Part shown: one piece after another, positions 16,765 to 25,691 of the stretch
How the letters are laid out: every line of letters starts with the position of its first letter
Numbering within the stretch: position 1 is the stretch's first letter
Assembly: GCA_016765685.1 (NCBI GenBank)
Contig: JAESPR010000114.1
Location: 1-59,970, forward strand
DNA from: Colwellia sp.
Lineage (GTDB): Bacteria; Pseudomonadota; Gammaproteobacteria; Enterobacterales; Alteromonadaceae
Direction of reading: 5' to 3'
DNA: 59,970 nt
Program-made: the position numbers and the translations under genes
Notes under the pieces: generated by a model
The model's database searches: none
What the model was told of the DNA's origin: nothing
Seen by the model: the letters and a program-made list of their open reading frames with translations, nothing else

Positions 16765-17535
16765 TTAGTTGGCAAAGTCTGGATAGCGCCTTTGAACGCG
16801 ACGCACCATCGCTGGCCAAGCCGTTGCTCCACCTGTTTTTCCCGTATGCACAATATTGGCTTGCGCTTTAATACCATCAATAATACTTTGCGGCGCATAA
16901 ATAGGCTTCATGTTTGTCGCCATTACTTGCAGTTGTATTTGACAAGCACGAGTTAAGTCATACATATGCATAAAAGCATCACCAATGGTTTTACCCATGG
17001 TCAACGCGCCATGGTTGCGCAATAACATAAAATTGCTAGTGCCTAAATCATTTTGAAGCCTTAATTTTTCATCCTCATTTACCGCTAAGCCTTCATAGTC
17101 ATGGTAACTTAGCGAAGCGAGCGCAAACATTGAATACTGACTTAAGGGTAACAAACCTTTTTCAAGGCTAGCAACGGCAATAGTTTCGTTAGTATGCACA
17201 TGCATAGCGCAAATATCGTCGTGACGAACCTCATGTACGGCGCTATGAATAGTAAAACCGGCGGGGTTAATTTCAAACGGACAGTCTTTATCAACAATAT
17301 TGCCGTCAATATCAATTTTAACTAAGTTTGATGCAGTTACTTCTTCAAAAGCTAAACCAAAAGCATTAATTAAAATGTGCTCCGTATTTGGAATGCGCGC
17401 CGAAATATGCGTATGAATGAGATCATCCCAGCCATGCATTACCATCAAGCGATAACAGACCGCTAAATCAACACGAATTTGCCACTCAGTAGTAGATACT
17501 TTATTTTTTAAACTAACCTTGGGAATTTCAAACAT
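16765..17535 (-). CDS. Class II aldolase/adducin family protein
   Basis: A 256-residue cytosolic protein of the FucA/AraD/adducin fold. The metal site is visible as His112 and His114 (MHVHT) and His175 (RNHGAL), with an acidic residue in HEVRH as candidate base. Members split aldols or act as epimerases; this longer branch is uncharacterised and often sits beside MR/MLE dehydratases. In this setting it would cleave the 2-keto-3-deoxy acid made by the next gene, for example to pyruvate and an aldehyde, but that is inference. ATG 17535 is used; no strong ribosome binding site is visible. Confidence 0.75.
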   Translation of the reverse strand: MFEIPKVSLKNKVSTTEWQIRVDLAVCYRLMVMHGWDDLIHTHISARIPNTEHILINAFGLAFEEVTASNLVKIDIDGNIVDKDCPFEINPAGFTIHSAVHEVRHDDICAMHVHTNETIAVASLEKGLLPLSQYSMFALASLSYHDYEGLAVNEDEKLRLQNDLGTSNFMLLRNHGALTMGKTIGDAFMHMYDLTRACQIQLQVMATNMKPIYAPQSIIDGIKAQANIVHTGKTGGATAWPAMVRRVQRRYPDFAN

Positions 17536-17893
17536 TTTTATGAACCATGCGTTTATTTCAATGACTAAAGTCTACCTGAGCTAGCACTGGGTATAAAGAA
17601 AGAGTTACCACTATTATCACCCAAGACAATGAAGATAATATTGCCGTTTATGATCGCAGTTATAATGAATTAGGCAGAACAATTAGTAACCAAAAACTCT
17701 CTATACAATAAGCTGTCAAAAACACTAAATCTTATTATAATTGACCAGTACTTGATTGCATCATCATATTTTTTCGCAAAGTGGATTCAATAAGCAACTG
17801 AAATAAAGAGAGTATTTCAAATGGCACTGTCTTTGCTATAACAGAACTGATTAGTAATAAACATTAAATAAATGACACTAAAAGGAAAGCAAG
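17536..17893. other. Intergenic gap with divergent promoters and a possible gene scrap
   Basis: This 358-base gap separates the divergent aldolase and DUF4389 genes. On the plus strand 17580-17711 is free of stops for 43 codons and reads like protein (IAVYDRSYNELGRT), yet has no start codon. It may be the remnant of a decayed gene. The rest is AT-rich and probably holds both promoters. AAAGGAAAG at 17881-17889 is the ribosome binding site of the next gene. Confidence 0.3.
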
Positions 17894-18361
17894 ATGAATA
17901 ATGACAAAGATGACACAAAGACAACACCCGAAAATCAAAATGGAGATGTGTCGCAAACTGAGGCAGTGTCGCAAACTGAGGCCATCAATGATCCTCAACC
18001 AACTGAGCAGCAAACAGAGCAGCAATCGGTAGATGAAAAGTTATCCCATAAAAGTGAAAAAAATGAACACATTAATAATACTGATACAGAAAAAACATGG
18101 CACAACAAAAATGCCTTAAAACGTGGTATTGCGATGCTAGGTTACGGATTTATAGCAGGTTTTGTCCGTTTAGCGATTACCCTTATTGCCGTATTTCAAT
18201 TTTTCTCGTTATTATTCGCCGAAAAACCTAATAAACCCTTGGTAGAATTTGGCCAAAACTTGAATACCTATTTATATCAAATTAACCAATTTTTAACGGT
18301 GAACTCTGAAATGTATCCCTTTCCTTTTGCTGACTGGCCTGACTCAGCACCAAAAGAATAA
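17894..18361 (+). CDS. DUF4389 domain membrane protein
   Basis: A 155-residue protein. Residues 1-75 are acidic, glutamine- and threonine-rich and probably disordered, including a duplicated VSQTEA encoded by a perfect 18-base tandem repeat apart from its last base. Residues about 83-152 match the DUF4389 pattern: a membrane segment (GFIAGFVRLAITLIAVFQFF), FAEKPNKPL, and an amphipathic end with PFPFADWP. DUF4389 proteins are small inner-membrane proteins of unknown role. The strong AAAGGAAAG ribosome binding site supports the start. The next gene to the right is on the other strand. Confidence 0.75.
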   Translation: MNNDKDDTKTTPENQNGDVSQTEAVSQTEAINDPQPTEQQTEQQSVDEKLSHKSEKNEHINNTDTEKTWHNKNALKRGIAMLGYGFIAGFVRLAITLIAVFQFFSLLFAEKPNKPLVEFGQNLNTYLYQINQFLTVNSEMYPFPFADWPDSAPKE

Positions 18362-18387
18362 AATGAATTGCCATATATGAGTCAATC

Positions 18388-18564
18388 TTATTCACTCATA
18401 CCTTTAACAATGGCAGCAAGTAAAAGAATAAACATCAGTATCCAAGTTGTTTTACCAAATTTTGCTTGTTGCTTATCAGTCATCGGTTTGCCAAAACGCT
18501 CACCTAAAATCACCATCAGTGCAACCGCACCAAAAACACAGGCCAATATAATCAATAACGTCAT
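18388..18564 (-). CDS. Small membrane protein, 58 residues
   Basis: ATG at 18562-18564 (minus) opens a 58-codon frame ending at TAA 18388-18390, preceded by a strong AGGAAGAACAG ribosome binding site. The product has two hydrophobic segments, about 2-20 (LLIILACVFGAVALMVIL) and 41-54 (WILMFILLLAAIV), joined by a basic loop (GERFGKPMTDKQQAKFGK). Codon use fits the neighbours. It converges on the DUF4389 gene with 26 bases between stops. I do not recognise a named family; it looks like a conserved inner-membrane miniprotein. Confidence 0.65.
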   Translation of the reverse strand: MTLLIILACVFGAVALMVILGERFGKPMTDKQQAKFGKTTWILMFILLLAAIVKGMSE

Positions 18565-18655
18565 CTGTTCTTCCTGAAAAATTTAAGGGAATAGCTATAC
18601 AATTGCTAAAAATCAATTAACATTAACAAAGGTATTCAAATTATTCATTACTTCT

Positions 18656-19882
18656 ATGTCCCAATCTGATGATTTTTATCAAAAACGTCGTTTTATTATT
18701 CGACTTGGCAAAGCACTACACAAATTAGGCTCTACTGCTTATCGCTTAGAAGATAATTTACTTTCTATTGCTTATTTTTTAGAGCTGCGCGCCTCGTTTA
18801 TTATCACCCCAACCGCATTAACTTTTATTCTGTCTGATGATGAAGATGACCAACAATACAACCATTTAGTTCGGGTTACCCCTGGCGAAATAGATTTGGG
18901 TTCATTAGCGCGCATAGACGAATTAGTTGACGAATTAATCAATGGCGAACGCACTTTAGCAGAAGCGTTAGAGCGCCTAAAAGAAGTTAACGCCAAACCG
19001 CCTCCGTACGGCAAGCTATTAACATTTTTAGCTTTCGGCGCATCAAGTGGTGCCTTTGCGATGTTAATGCATACCAGTTGGCATGATGTTTTTTGGTCAA
19101 CGCTATTAGGTTTTGTGGTTTTTATTTTTGTTGCTTGGGCAGAGCGCTCTCGCCGCGTTACTGAAATGTTAGAGCCAATAGCAGCATTAACTACCTCGTT
19201 ACTTGCTTCATTAATATCCTTGTTCGATCCAAGTATCAACATTCCTATGGTGATCCTTTCAAGCATTATTGCTTTCATTCCGGGTTTGTCTTTAACGGTA
19301 GGTTTATCAGAATTAGCCGCTCGGCATTTAATGTCGGGCACTGCGCGCATCATGGACAGTGTTATGGTGTTATTTAAGCTTTATTTTGGTGCGGTATTAG
19401 GCATGGCTCTAGGAAAGCTTATGTGGGGTGAAGTAAGCTTTGTACCACCAGAAACTATGCCTGTTTGGACTTCATGGCTTGCGGTAACCACGTTATCCAT
19501 TGCCTTAGTTATTCTATTTAAAGTGCGTATAAAAGATGCGCCTTGGGGCATGATCGCTGGTTATATTTCGTTTAGCGCTAGTGTTTGGGCAAGCACCTAT
19601 TTAGGTGTTGCTTTAGGGGCATTTGTTGGGGCATTTGCCCTAGGGGTTTACAGTAATTTATTTTCTCGATTGATGAACCTCCCCTCTTCCATAGTGCGTT
19701 TATTAGGCTTAGTTGTGTTAGTGCCGGGTTCAAAAGTTTATATTGGTTTAAATAGCCTTGTTTCTGGTCAAGATATGCTGGCGGTGACCGATTTAGGCTC
19801 GCAAACTTTTTTAATTTTCATGTCATTAGTCGCCGGTATTATTTTTTCTAACGTTGCTATGCCTCACAGGAAAACACTGTAG
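18656..19882 (+). CDS. Threonine/serine exporter, ThrE family
   Basis: A 408-residue inner-membrane protein combining both modules of the ThrE family: an N-terminal cytoplasmic and membrane domain (YjjP-like, with LGKALHKLGSTAYRLEDNL and the start of the membrane part near 118) and a C-terminal domain of four to five helices (YjjB-like, about 275-400). Enterobacteria encode the two halves as separate genes yjjP and yjjB; here they are fused, as in Corynebacterium ThrE. The likely role is export of threonine, serine or small dicarboxylates. It shares its last base with the possible GTG start of the TetR gene, so the regulator is likely co-expressed and may control it. Confidence 0.85.
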   Translation: MSQSDDFYQKRRFIIRLGKALHKLGSTAYRLEDNLLSIAYFLELRASFIITPTALTFILSDDEDDQQYNHLVRVTPGEIDLGSLARIDELVDELINGERTLAEALERLKEVNAKPPPYGKLLTFLAFGASSGAFAMLMHTSWHDVFWSTLLGFVVFIFVAWAERSRRVTEMLEPIAALTTSLLASLISLFDPSINIPMVILSSIIAFIPGLSLTVGLSELAARHLMSGTARIMDSVMVLFKLYFGAVLGMALGKLMWGEVSFVPPETMPVWTSWLAVTTLSIALVILFKVRIKDAPWGMIAGYISFSASVWASTYLGVALGAFVGAFALGVYSNLFSRLMNLPSSIVRLLGLVVLVPGSKVYIGLNSLVSGQDMLAVTDLGSQTFLIFMSLVAGIIFSNVAMPHRKTL

Positions 19883-20562
19883 TGATAAAAAATGCGATGA
19901 AAAAAAACACCAACACACATACTAAGATTAAACCCCCTACTTACCATCATGGTGACTTACAAAGTAGTTTACTAACAACTGCTACGGCAATGATATCTGA
20001 ACAGGGTATAGAAGCCTTGTCTTTAAGAAAGCTTGCTGAGCGTATAGGCGTTTCTCGCACTGCTGCTTATCATCACTTTAAGGATAAAAATGATCTGCTG
20101 TGCGCCGTCGCTGCCCAAGGTTTTATCTCGTGGCAAAAGCAGGTTGAGCAAATATTTAATGATAATGAACTAACAGACAAAGCAAAATATCAGACTTTTG
20201 TTCATTATTATGTACGCTTTGCCACACAAAATGCCGCTATCTATAAATTGATGTTTGGTAGTACTTTGTGGAAACAAGCGGCGAAAAAGGAAGGAAAAAA
20301 AGAACAAGACCAACCCAGTAATTCACAAAAGCTTATTGACGTTGCCTACCCAAGTTTTCAGTATCAAGTTGAAATGACCGCGGCATGGCAACAAAAGGGC
20401 ATACTACCTAAATCACAAAATTCTCTGCGCTTAGCACAAGTGACTTGGGCGACACTGCACGGCATAGCTCAACTGGTGATTGATGGAATATATGCTGATG
20501 CAGATCAAATAGATGAAATGTGTCAATGTGCTGTAGATTTGTTTTTATCTCAAAACCAGTAA
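19882..20562 (+). CDS. TetR/AcrR family transcriptional regulator
   Basis: Up to 226 residues. The N-terminal helix-turn-helix domain reads HHGDLQSSLLTTATAMI, then LSLRKLAERIGVSRTAAYHHFKDKNDLL, a typical TetR recognition region; the C-terminal domain (about 90-220) matches the WHG type of TetR ligand domains. The GTG at 19882 overlaps the exporter stop (TAGTG) and has AGGA ten bases upstream; ATG 19897 is the alternative and has none. The coupling suggests it acts on the exporter operon, but no palindrome is evident upstream of that operon. The effector is unknown. Confidence 0.85.
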   Translation: MIKNAMKKNTNTHTKIKPPTYHHGDLQSSLLTTATAMISEQGIEALSLRKLAERIGVSRTAAYHHFKDKNDLLCAVAAQGFISWQKQVEQIFNDNELTDKAKYQTFVHYYVRFATQNAAIYKLMFGSTLWKQAAKKEGKKEQDQPSNSQKLIDVAYPSFQYQVEMTAAWQQKGILPKSQNSLRLAQVTWATLHGIAQLVIDGIYADADQIDEMCQCAVDLFLSQNQ

Positions 20563-20806
20563 GGGAGTATCGCTTCACCTCATTTACAAGGCCAATCACC
20601 TCAATGTAGTTGTAAATAAGAAGTAAATACCCTATAAAGTTTAGGTTATCCTAAAAAATGTAAACAGATGTTTCACTAGCTAGAATTTTAGTTAAATTCC
20701 TCGTAGTATCAAACCATCGTGCTTTTCATCGGTACATTGTTACCATTACTACAAAGTTAAATAGCACAGACATTGAATATTTAAATTAATAAATGAGAAT
20801 CAAATA

Positions 20807-22873
20807 ATGAAGACAATTTTAACCGGCGCAATATGTTCATCTTTGCTATTACTTTCGGGTTGTAGCAACAGTGATAGCACCGCAACAGAAACTAACGTTG
20901 CCGCCCCACAAAAAACAGTATTAGCTTCCGGCATTGACCAAGCAAACATGGACAAAAGTACTCGTCCACAAGATAACTTTTACCGCTATATTAATGGCGG
21001 TTGGATGAACAGTAATGAAATCCCCGGTGATAAAACGGGCATTGGCGCTTTTAATGACTTACGTGATAAAGCCGATGACGATGTTAAAGTTATTATTGAA
21101 GAACTTGCCGCCACAAAAAATTTGAAAATAGGCTCTGACGAGCAAAAAGTAGCTGATTTATTTCGCTCTTACATGGACAGTGAAAAACGTAATGCTGCGG
21201 GTATCAAGCCAATTAGCTCAATTTTAACCGCTATTAATAATATTGATAACAAAGATGACTTAGCCGCTTTTTTTGGCAAACACTCAAGCAGTGGCGTCAG
21301 TAGCCCGTTGGCTTTATATGTCAGTATTGATGCAAAAAACTCATCAAGTTACGCCATTCATATTTGGCAAAGTGGCTTGAATTTACCTGACCGAGATTAT
21401 TATTTTAATGAAACTGAGCGTTTTGTAAATTTGCGTAGTGGTTATGTTGCTCATATAGAAAACATGTACAACTTAGCTGGCATGAAAAATGGTAAAACAG
21501 CCGCTAAAAACATTATGGCGCTAGAAACCAGTTTAGCTGAGTTTCATTGGACCCGCGTGCAAAGCCGTGACAGCGAAAAACGTTATAACAAATTTGCTAC
21601 CAATGACCTAAACAGTATTACAGAGCAGTTTAACTGGCAAGCATTTTTGGCCGCTGAAGGGGTTGCCTCACAAAAAGATATTATCATTAATCAACCTGAT
21701 TTTATTAAAGGCTTTGGTGAAACATTTGCAGCAACCTCACTTGACACTTGGAAGCAATATCTGACTTTCAATACCTTAAGTGCCTTTTCAAGTTATTTAA
21801 CTGCTGAATTAGACAATGAAAGTTTTGATTTTTTCTCAAAACAGTTAAGTGGTCGTAAAGAGCAGCGTCCACAATGGAAACGTGGCGTTAGCGTTGTTAA
21901 CGGTAATTTAGGCGAAGTTATTGGTAAAGTTTACGTGGCTCGCCACTTCACTCCTGAAGCTAAATCTCGCATGAGCGAATTGGTTGAAAACTTACGTAGT
22001 GCTTACGGTTCAAGCATTGATAACTTAACATGGATGTCTGCAGATACCAAAAAATCAGCTCACCTTAAATTAGCCGCTTTTACTCCTAAAATTGGCTACC
22101 CTGATAGATGGAAAGATTATTCAACATTAACTATTGCTAGCGACGACTTAGTGGGTAACATTATTCGCTCTCGCAAAGCGGCTAGTAAGAAAAGCATTGC
22201 AAAATTAGGTGGCCCAATTCATAAATGGGAATGGCATATGACACCACAAACAGTCAATGCTTACTACAGCCCACCTGCAAACGAAATAGTGTTCCCTGCC
22301 GCTATTTTACAAGCGCCTTTCTTTAATATGGCTGCTGATGATGCCGTAAACTACGGTGGTATTGGCGCAGTAATTGGCCATGAAATGGGTCATGGCTTTG
22401 ATGACCAAGGCAGTAAATATGACGCGACAGGCAACTTACGCAACTGGTGGACAGAGCAAGATTTAAAAGAATTTTCGACCCGTAGCAAATCATTAGTTGA
22501 ACAATATTCAGGTTACCAAGTATTTGAGGGCTTAAACGTCAATGGTGAATTAACGTTAGGCGAAAACATTGGTGATTTATCAGGCGTTACCATTGCTTAC
22601 AAAGCTTATAAAGCTTCATTAAAAGGTAAAGAAGCGCCTGTTATTGACGGTTTAACGGGTGATCAACGTTTCTTTATGGGTTATGCACAGATTTGGCGCG
22701 GTAAAATGGTTGAAAAATCACTGCGCAACAAGGTAGCAAATGGCCCTCACTCACCGGGAAAATTTCGTGTTTTAGGTATTTTATCTAACTTTGATCAATT
22801 CTATGAAACATTTGATGTTAAAGAAGGTGATGCTATGTATATCGCCCCTGAAAAACGCGTTAAAATTTGGTAG
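20807..22873 (+). CDS. M13 family metallopeptidase (PepO/neprilysin-like), lipoprotein
   Basis: A 688-residue lipoprotein (lipobox LSGC, Cys 19). The N-terminal peptidase M13 domain spans about 55-430; the catalytic part has HEMGH at about 525-529, the third ligand in GENIGDLSG near 585, the NAYYSPPANEIVFPA region and the family end RVKIW. M13 enzymes cleave oligopeptides up to about 40 residues; this one probably works in the periplasm on the inner leaflet of the outer membrane. It stands alone with its own terminator. The 244 bases upstream are AT-rich, with an inverted repeat ATTTACAA/TTGTAAAT at 20582-20617 of unknown meaning. Confidence 0.9.
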   Translation: MKTILTGAICSSLLLLSGCSNSDSTATETNVAAPQKTVLASGIDQANMDKSTRPQDNFYRYINGGWMNSNEIPGDKTGIGAFNDLRDKADDDVKVIIEELAATKNLKIGSDEQKVADLFRSYMDSEKRNAAGIKPISSILTAINNIDNKDDLAAFFGKHSSSGVSSPLALYVSIDAKNSSSYAIHIWQSGLNLPDRDYYFNETERFVNLRSGYVAHIENMYNLAGMKNGKTAAKNIMALETSLAEFHWTRVQSRDSEKRYNKFATNDLNSITEQFNWQAFLAAEGVASQKDIIINQPDFIKGFGETFAATSLDTWKQYLTFNTLSAFSSYLTAELDNESFDFFSKQLSGRKEQRPQWKRGVSVVNGNLGEVIGKVYVARHFTPEAKSRMSELVENLRSAYGSSIDNLTWMSADTKKSAHLKLAAFTPKIGYPDRWKDYSTLTIASDDLVGNIIRSRKAASKKSIAKLGGPIHKWEWHMTPQTVNAYYSPPANEIVFPAAILQAPFFNMAADDAVNYGGIGAVIGHEMGHGFDDQGSKYDATGNLRNWWTEQDLKEFSTRSKSLVEQYSGYQVFEGLNVNGELTLGENIGDLSGVTIAYKAYKASLKGKEAPVIDGLTGDQRFFMGYAQIWRGKMVEKSLRNKVANGPHSPGKFRVLGILSNFDQFYETFDVKEGDAMYIAPEKRVKIW

Positions 22874-22909
22874 TCGTTTTTCTATAGCTCAGGTTTAATT
22901 CTGACATTT

Positions 22910-22935
22910 AAAAAACAGCTTAGGCTGTTTTTTTT
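22910..22935 (+). terminator. Terminator of the M13 peptidase gene
   Basis: AAAAACAGC pairs with GCTGTTTTT around TTAG, with a T run to 22935. Confidence 0.85.
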
Positions 22936-23017
22936 ATGTCTCTATTTTTATATCAATAAAATACTTAGCCATCTAAACACCTAAAGCTTGCTAATCAAAC
23001 TACCTCCGCGTAAAATC

Positions 23018-23190
23018 ACATTTTGAAACTAGGGAATAAGGTGCTTTTATTGCTGAATAAGTAATAAAAAAAGCCTCGACTGTACCCGCAACTGTAAGTC
23101 GTTATTTTATTTTAAATATAAAGCAAAAACGATAAGTCAGACACCTAGTAATTCAACTACTATCAACCAACATTTGCGTGCGGGAAAACA
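23018..23190 (+). promoter_or_regulatory. Cobalamin riboswitch upstream of the B12 transport operon
   Basis: The ordered landmarks of the class are present: AGGGAATAAGGTG at 23031-23043, GACTGTACCCGCAACTGTAA from 23078 (the B12 core, continuing to GTC 23100), and AAGTCAGACACC at 23134-23145. A GC-containing stretch (GCGTGCGGG) close to the start codon could pair with a loop and form the expression platform. When adenosylcobalamin is bound, the downstream genes should be shut off. Limits are approximate. Confidence 0.85.
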
Positions 23191-23200
23191 CCTATAAATT

Positions 23201-24019
23201 ATGTCATTACAACTACAAGTTAATCAGCTTTCTTGGCAAATTAACGACAAAATAATTTTAAACAACATTACCTTTAATGTCAGCAAAGGTGAGGTTATTG
23301 GTATTATCGGCCCCAATGGCGCAGGTAAAACTAGCTTGTTACATTGCATTACTAATCAACAACAAAAAATCAAATCAACACAACTCACTGGCAATATTCA
23401 TTTAAACAACAAAATAATTACTCAATACAGTGCTAAAGCGCTAGCCCTTCATTTTGCCCATGTTGCCCAAAAATCAGCAGCTATTTTTTCATTAAGCGTT
23501 ATCGATATTGTTAAAATGGGCTTATTACCTCATAAAAGCCTGTTTGCCGTTGAAAATGATCATGACAGACAACAGATCAAACTAGCATTAACAAAGGTCG
23601 GTTTAGCACACGCTGAAAAAATGGACTACAACCAACTTTCAGGCGGCGAACAACAGCGGGTGTTAATTGCCCGCGCATTAGTGCAACAAGCACAAATTCT
23701 TATTTTAGACGAACCAACAAATCACCTTGATGTTTACTATCAACATCAAATTCTCAACCTGATCAGTCAGTTAAATATTACGGTGATCATGACGGTGCAT
23801 GATCTTAATTTAGCTAGTCAATATTGCCAACGGTTACTGTTATTAGATCATGGCCAATTAATTGCCGACGGCAGTCCTGAAGAAGTATTAACTGAAGCGC
23901 TATTATGTCAGATTTTTAGATTGCCCTGTGCGGTAACCAAAGATGTTTTGAATCAAAAGCCGCGAGTATTTTTTTCTTTGCCTGCGCAGCAAACATCCAA
24001 CTTAAACGGTGCTAATTAA
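23201..24019 (+). CDS. btuD: Cobalamin ABC transporter ATP-binding protein
   Basis: A 272-residue ATPase. Walker A GPNGAGKTS at 37-45, Q loop near VAQKS, signature LSGGEQQRV, Walker B ILILDEPTNHLD and switch histidine TVHD are intact. It belongs to the iron-siderophore/heme/B12 subgroup that pairs with BtuC/FecCD permeases. It is directly downstream of a cobalamin riboswitch and 1 base from the permease start, which fixes the role as B12 import; in wording it could equally be an HmuV-like ATPase. Signature and neighbours make BtuD the best call. Confidence 0.9.
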   Translation: MSLQLQVNQLSWQINDKIILNNITFNVSKGEVIGIIGPNGAGKTSLLHCITNQQQKIKSTQLTGNIHLNNKIITQYSAKALALHFAHVAQKSAAIFSLSVIDIVKMGLLPHKSLFAVENDHDRQQIKLALTKVGLAHAEKMDYNQLSGGEQQRVLIARALVQQAQILILDEPTNHLDVYYQHQILNLISQLNITVIMTVHDLNLASQYCQRLLLLDHGQLIADGSPEEVLTEALLCQIFRLPCAVTKDVLNQKPRVFFSLPAQQTSNLNGAN

Positions 24020-24020
24020 C

Positions 24021-25022
24021 ATGAATAAACTGTTACTCACCCTGATGGCTTTATTACTCTTGGTTTTAATTTCTGCACTAGCAGGGTTGAATTTTGGCCC
24101 CGCCGATTTAAGTTACAGCCAAGTGTTTCAATGTTTAACGGGGAATTGCGCTGATCAAATAAGCCAAATGGTTGTTTGGCAAGTACGCATACCCAGAGTT
24201 TTAGTTGCTTTGGTTGCGGGCATGGGGTTGGCCATCGCCGGTGCTATTTTGCAAAACACCACCCGTAACCCACTTGCCGATCCGTATTTATTCGGCATAG
24301 TTTCCGGTGCGGGTTTAGGCGCAACCATAGCTAACCTTTCCTTAGAAAGTATCGGCTTAGGTGATCAACTGAATATTGCCCTGCCCCTTGCTGCTTTTCT
24401 TGGCGCTTTGTTTGCCATTACTATCGTGATATTTATCGCCAAAGTTTTACAACAAATGGAGCAACTATTATTGGCCGGTGTCGCGGTATCTTTTATGCTC
24501 GGCTCTGTTACTCAATTCATACTGTATTTTGGTGATCCGTTTGCTACTAATCGCGTTATTTTTTGGCTGATGGGTAGCTTATCGCGCGTTGAAATGAATA
24601 ACTTTTACGTTATTGCCAGTGTCTTAATGGTGACCATTGTTGCCATCATCGCTTTGCACCGTCAAATTGATGCCTTGCTACTGGGTGATGAGAGCGCCGC
24701 AAGTTTAGGGGTTAATGTTGATCAGTTACGTTTATTGATGTTAGGACTTTGCGCAGCATTAAGCGCAACTATTGTCGCCTATTGTGGCGGTATCGGTTTT
24801 GTTGGTTTAATGATCCCCCACATTATTCGCCAAGTAATTGGCGTGACAACCTTAAAATTAGTGATGGGTAGCGCCTTAATTGGTGGCAGTTTTTTGATTT
24901 GGGTCGATATTATCGCTCGTTCAGCTTTAGCCGATGCCGAAATTCCAATCGGCATAATCACTTCCGCTTTAGGCAGTATATTCTTCCTATTTATTATGAT
25001 TCGAACCCGAAACACTCATTAA
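24021..25022 (+). CDS. btuC: Cobalamin ABC transporter permease, FecCD/BtuC family
   Basis: A 333-residue inner-membrane protein with about ten membrane helices. Family markers are RIPRVLVALVAGMGLAIAGA, TRNPLADPYLFGIVSGAG and GGIGFVGLMIPHIIR, the last being the loop that contacts the ATPase. ATG 24021 is chosen over an in-frame GTG at 24009, which lies inside the ATPase gene. Together with the ATPase and the binding protein at 25692 it forms the BtuCDF importer. Confidence 0.9.
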   Translation: MNKLLLTLMALLLLVLISALAGLNFGPADLSYSQVFQCLTGNCADQISQMVVWQVRIPRVLVALVAGMGLAIAGAILQNTTRNPLADPYLFGIVSGAGLGATIANLSLESIGLGDQLNIALPLAAFLGALFAITIVIFIAKVLQQMEQLLLAGVAVSFMLGSVTQFILYFGDPFATNRVIFWLMGSLSRVEMNNFYVIASVLMVTIVAIIALHRQIDALLLGDESAASLGVNVDQLRLLMLGLCAALSATIVAYCGGIGFVGLMIPHIIRQVIGVTTLKLVMGSALIGGSFLIWVDIIARSALADAEIPIGIITSALGSIFFLFIMIRTRNTH

Positions 25023-25038
25023 CGGTGAGGCAAAACAT

Positions 25039-25644
25039 ATGACAGATTCAGAGCACAAAAGCATGCAACATAAAAAACGTATGCAATCGGTTAAAGAAAA
25101 AGTAGATCAACGTATTGACGATGCTCAAGAAGAACGCGGCTTAATCATTGTTATTACTGGCAATGGTAAAGGTAAATCCACCTCGGGTTTTGGCACTGTT
25201 GCTCGCGCTGTGGGTCATGGTTTAAATGCCGCAGTAGTACAATTTATTAAAGGTACTTGGGCTTGCGGTGAGCGTAACCTACTCGAAAATGCGGGTGTTA
25301 GTTTTGCGGTAATGGCAACAGGATTTACTTGGAACACTCAAGATAAAGAGCAAGATATTGATGCTGCACAAAAAGTATGGCAACACAGTAAAGAATTATT
25401 AAAAGATGACAATATCGATGTAATTTTACTCGACGAATTAACTTATATGCTCAGTTTTAAATACTTAGATCTAGATGAAGTCATTGACGCACTTAAAAAT
25501 CGCCCTATTAATCAGCACGTTATTATTACCGGACGCGCCTGTCATCGAGCCATTATTGAGTTAGCCGATACGGTCAGTGAGGTGCAATCAATTAAACATG
25601 CTTTTGATCATGGCATTAAAGCCCAAAAAGGCATTGATTGGTAA
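25039..25644 (+). CDS. btuR: Cob(I)yrinic acid a,c-diamide adenosyltransferase, BtuR/CobO family
   Basis: A 201-residue enzyme with the family P-loop TGNGKGKST (40-48), AVVQFIKG, and DVILLDELTYML. It transfers the adenosyl group from ATP to cobalt(I) corrinoids and so activates imported cobinamide or cobalamin. It starts 16 bases after the permease stop within the riboswitch-controlled operon. With import genes but no corrin-ring synthesis genes in the window, the cell probably salvages B12 forms. Confidence 0.9.
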   Translation: MTDSEHKSMQHKKRMQSVKEKVDQRIDDAQEERGLIIVITGNGKGKSTSGFGTVARAVGHGLNAAVVQFIKGTWACGERNLLENAGVSFAVMATGFTWNTQDKEQDIDAAQKVWQHSKELLKDDNIDVILLDELTYMLSFKYLDLDEVIDALKNRPINQHVIITGRACHRAIIELADTVSEVQSIKHAFDHGIKAQKGIDW

Positions 25645-25691
25645 ACCGTAGGCGGGAATTTATTTGCGCTAAAAACGAGTAATGAGAAAAC

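Noticed and set aside
18368-18577. Plus-strand open frame of 69 codons
   Set aside because: It is the complement of the minus-strand membrane miniprotein, which has the better start, ribosome binding site and protein character.
18772-19353. 193-codon minus-strand frame inside the ThrE gene
   Set aside because: Antisense of a clear exporter gene; composition is basic and low in hydrophobic order, as expected of a shadow frame.
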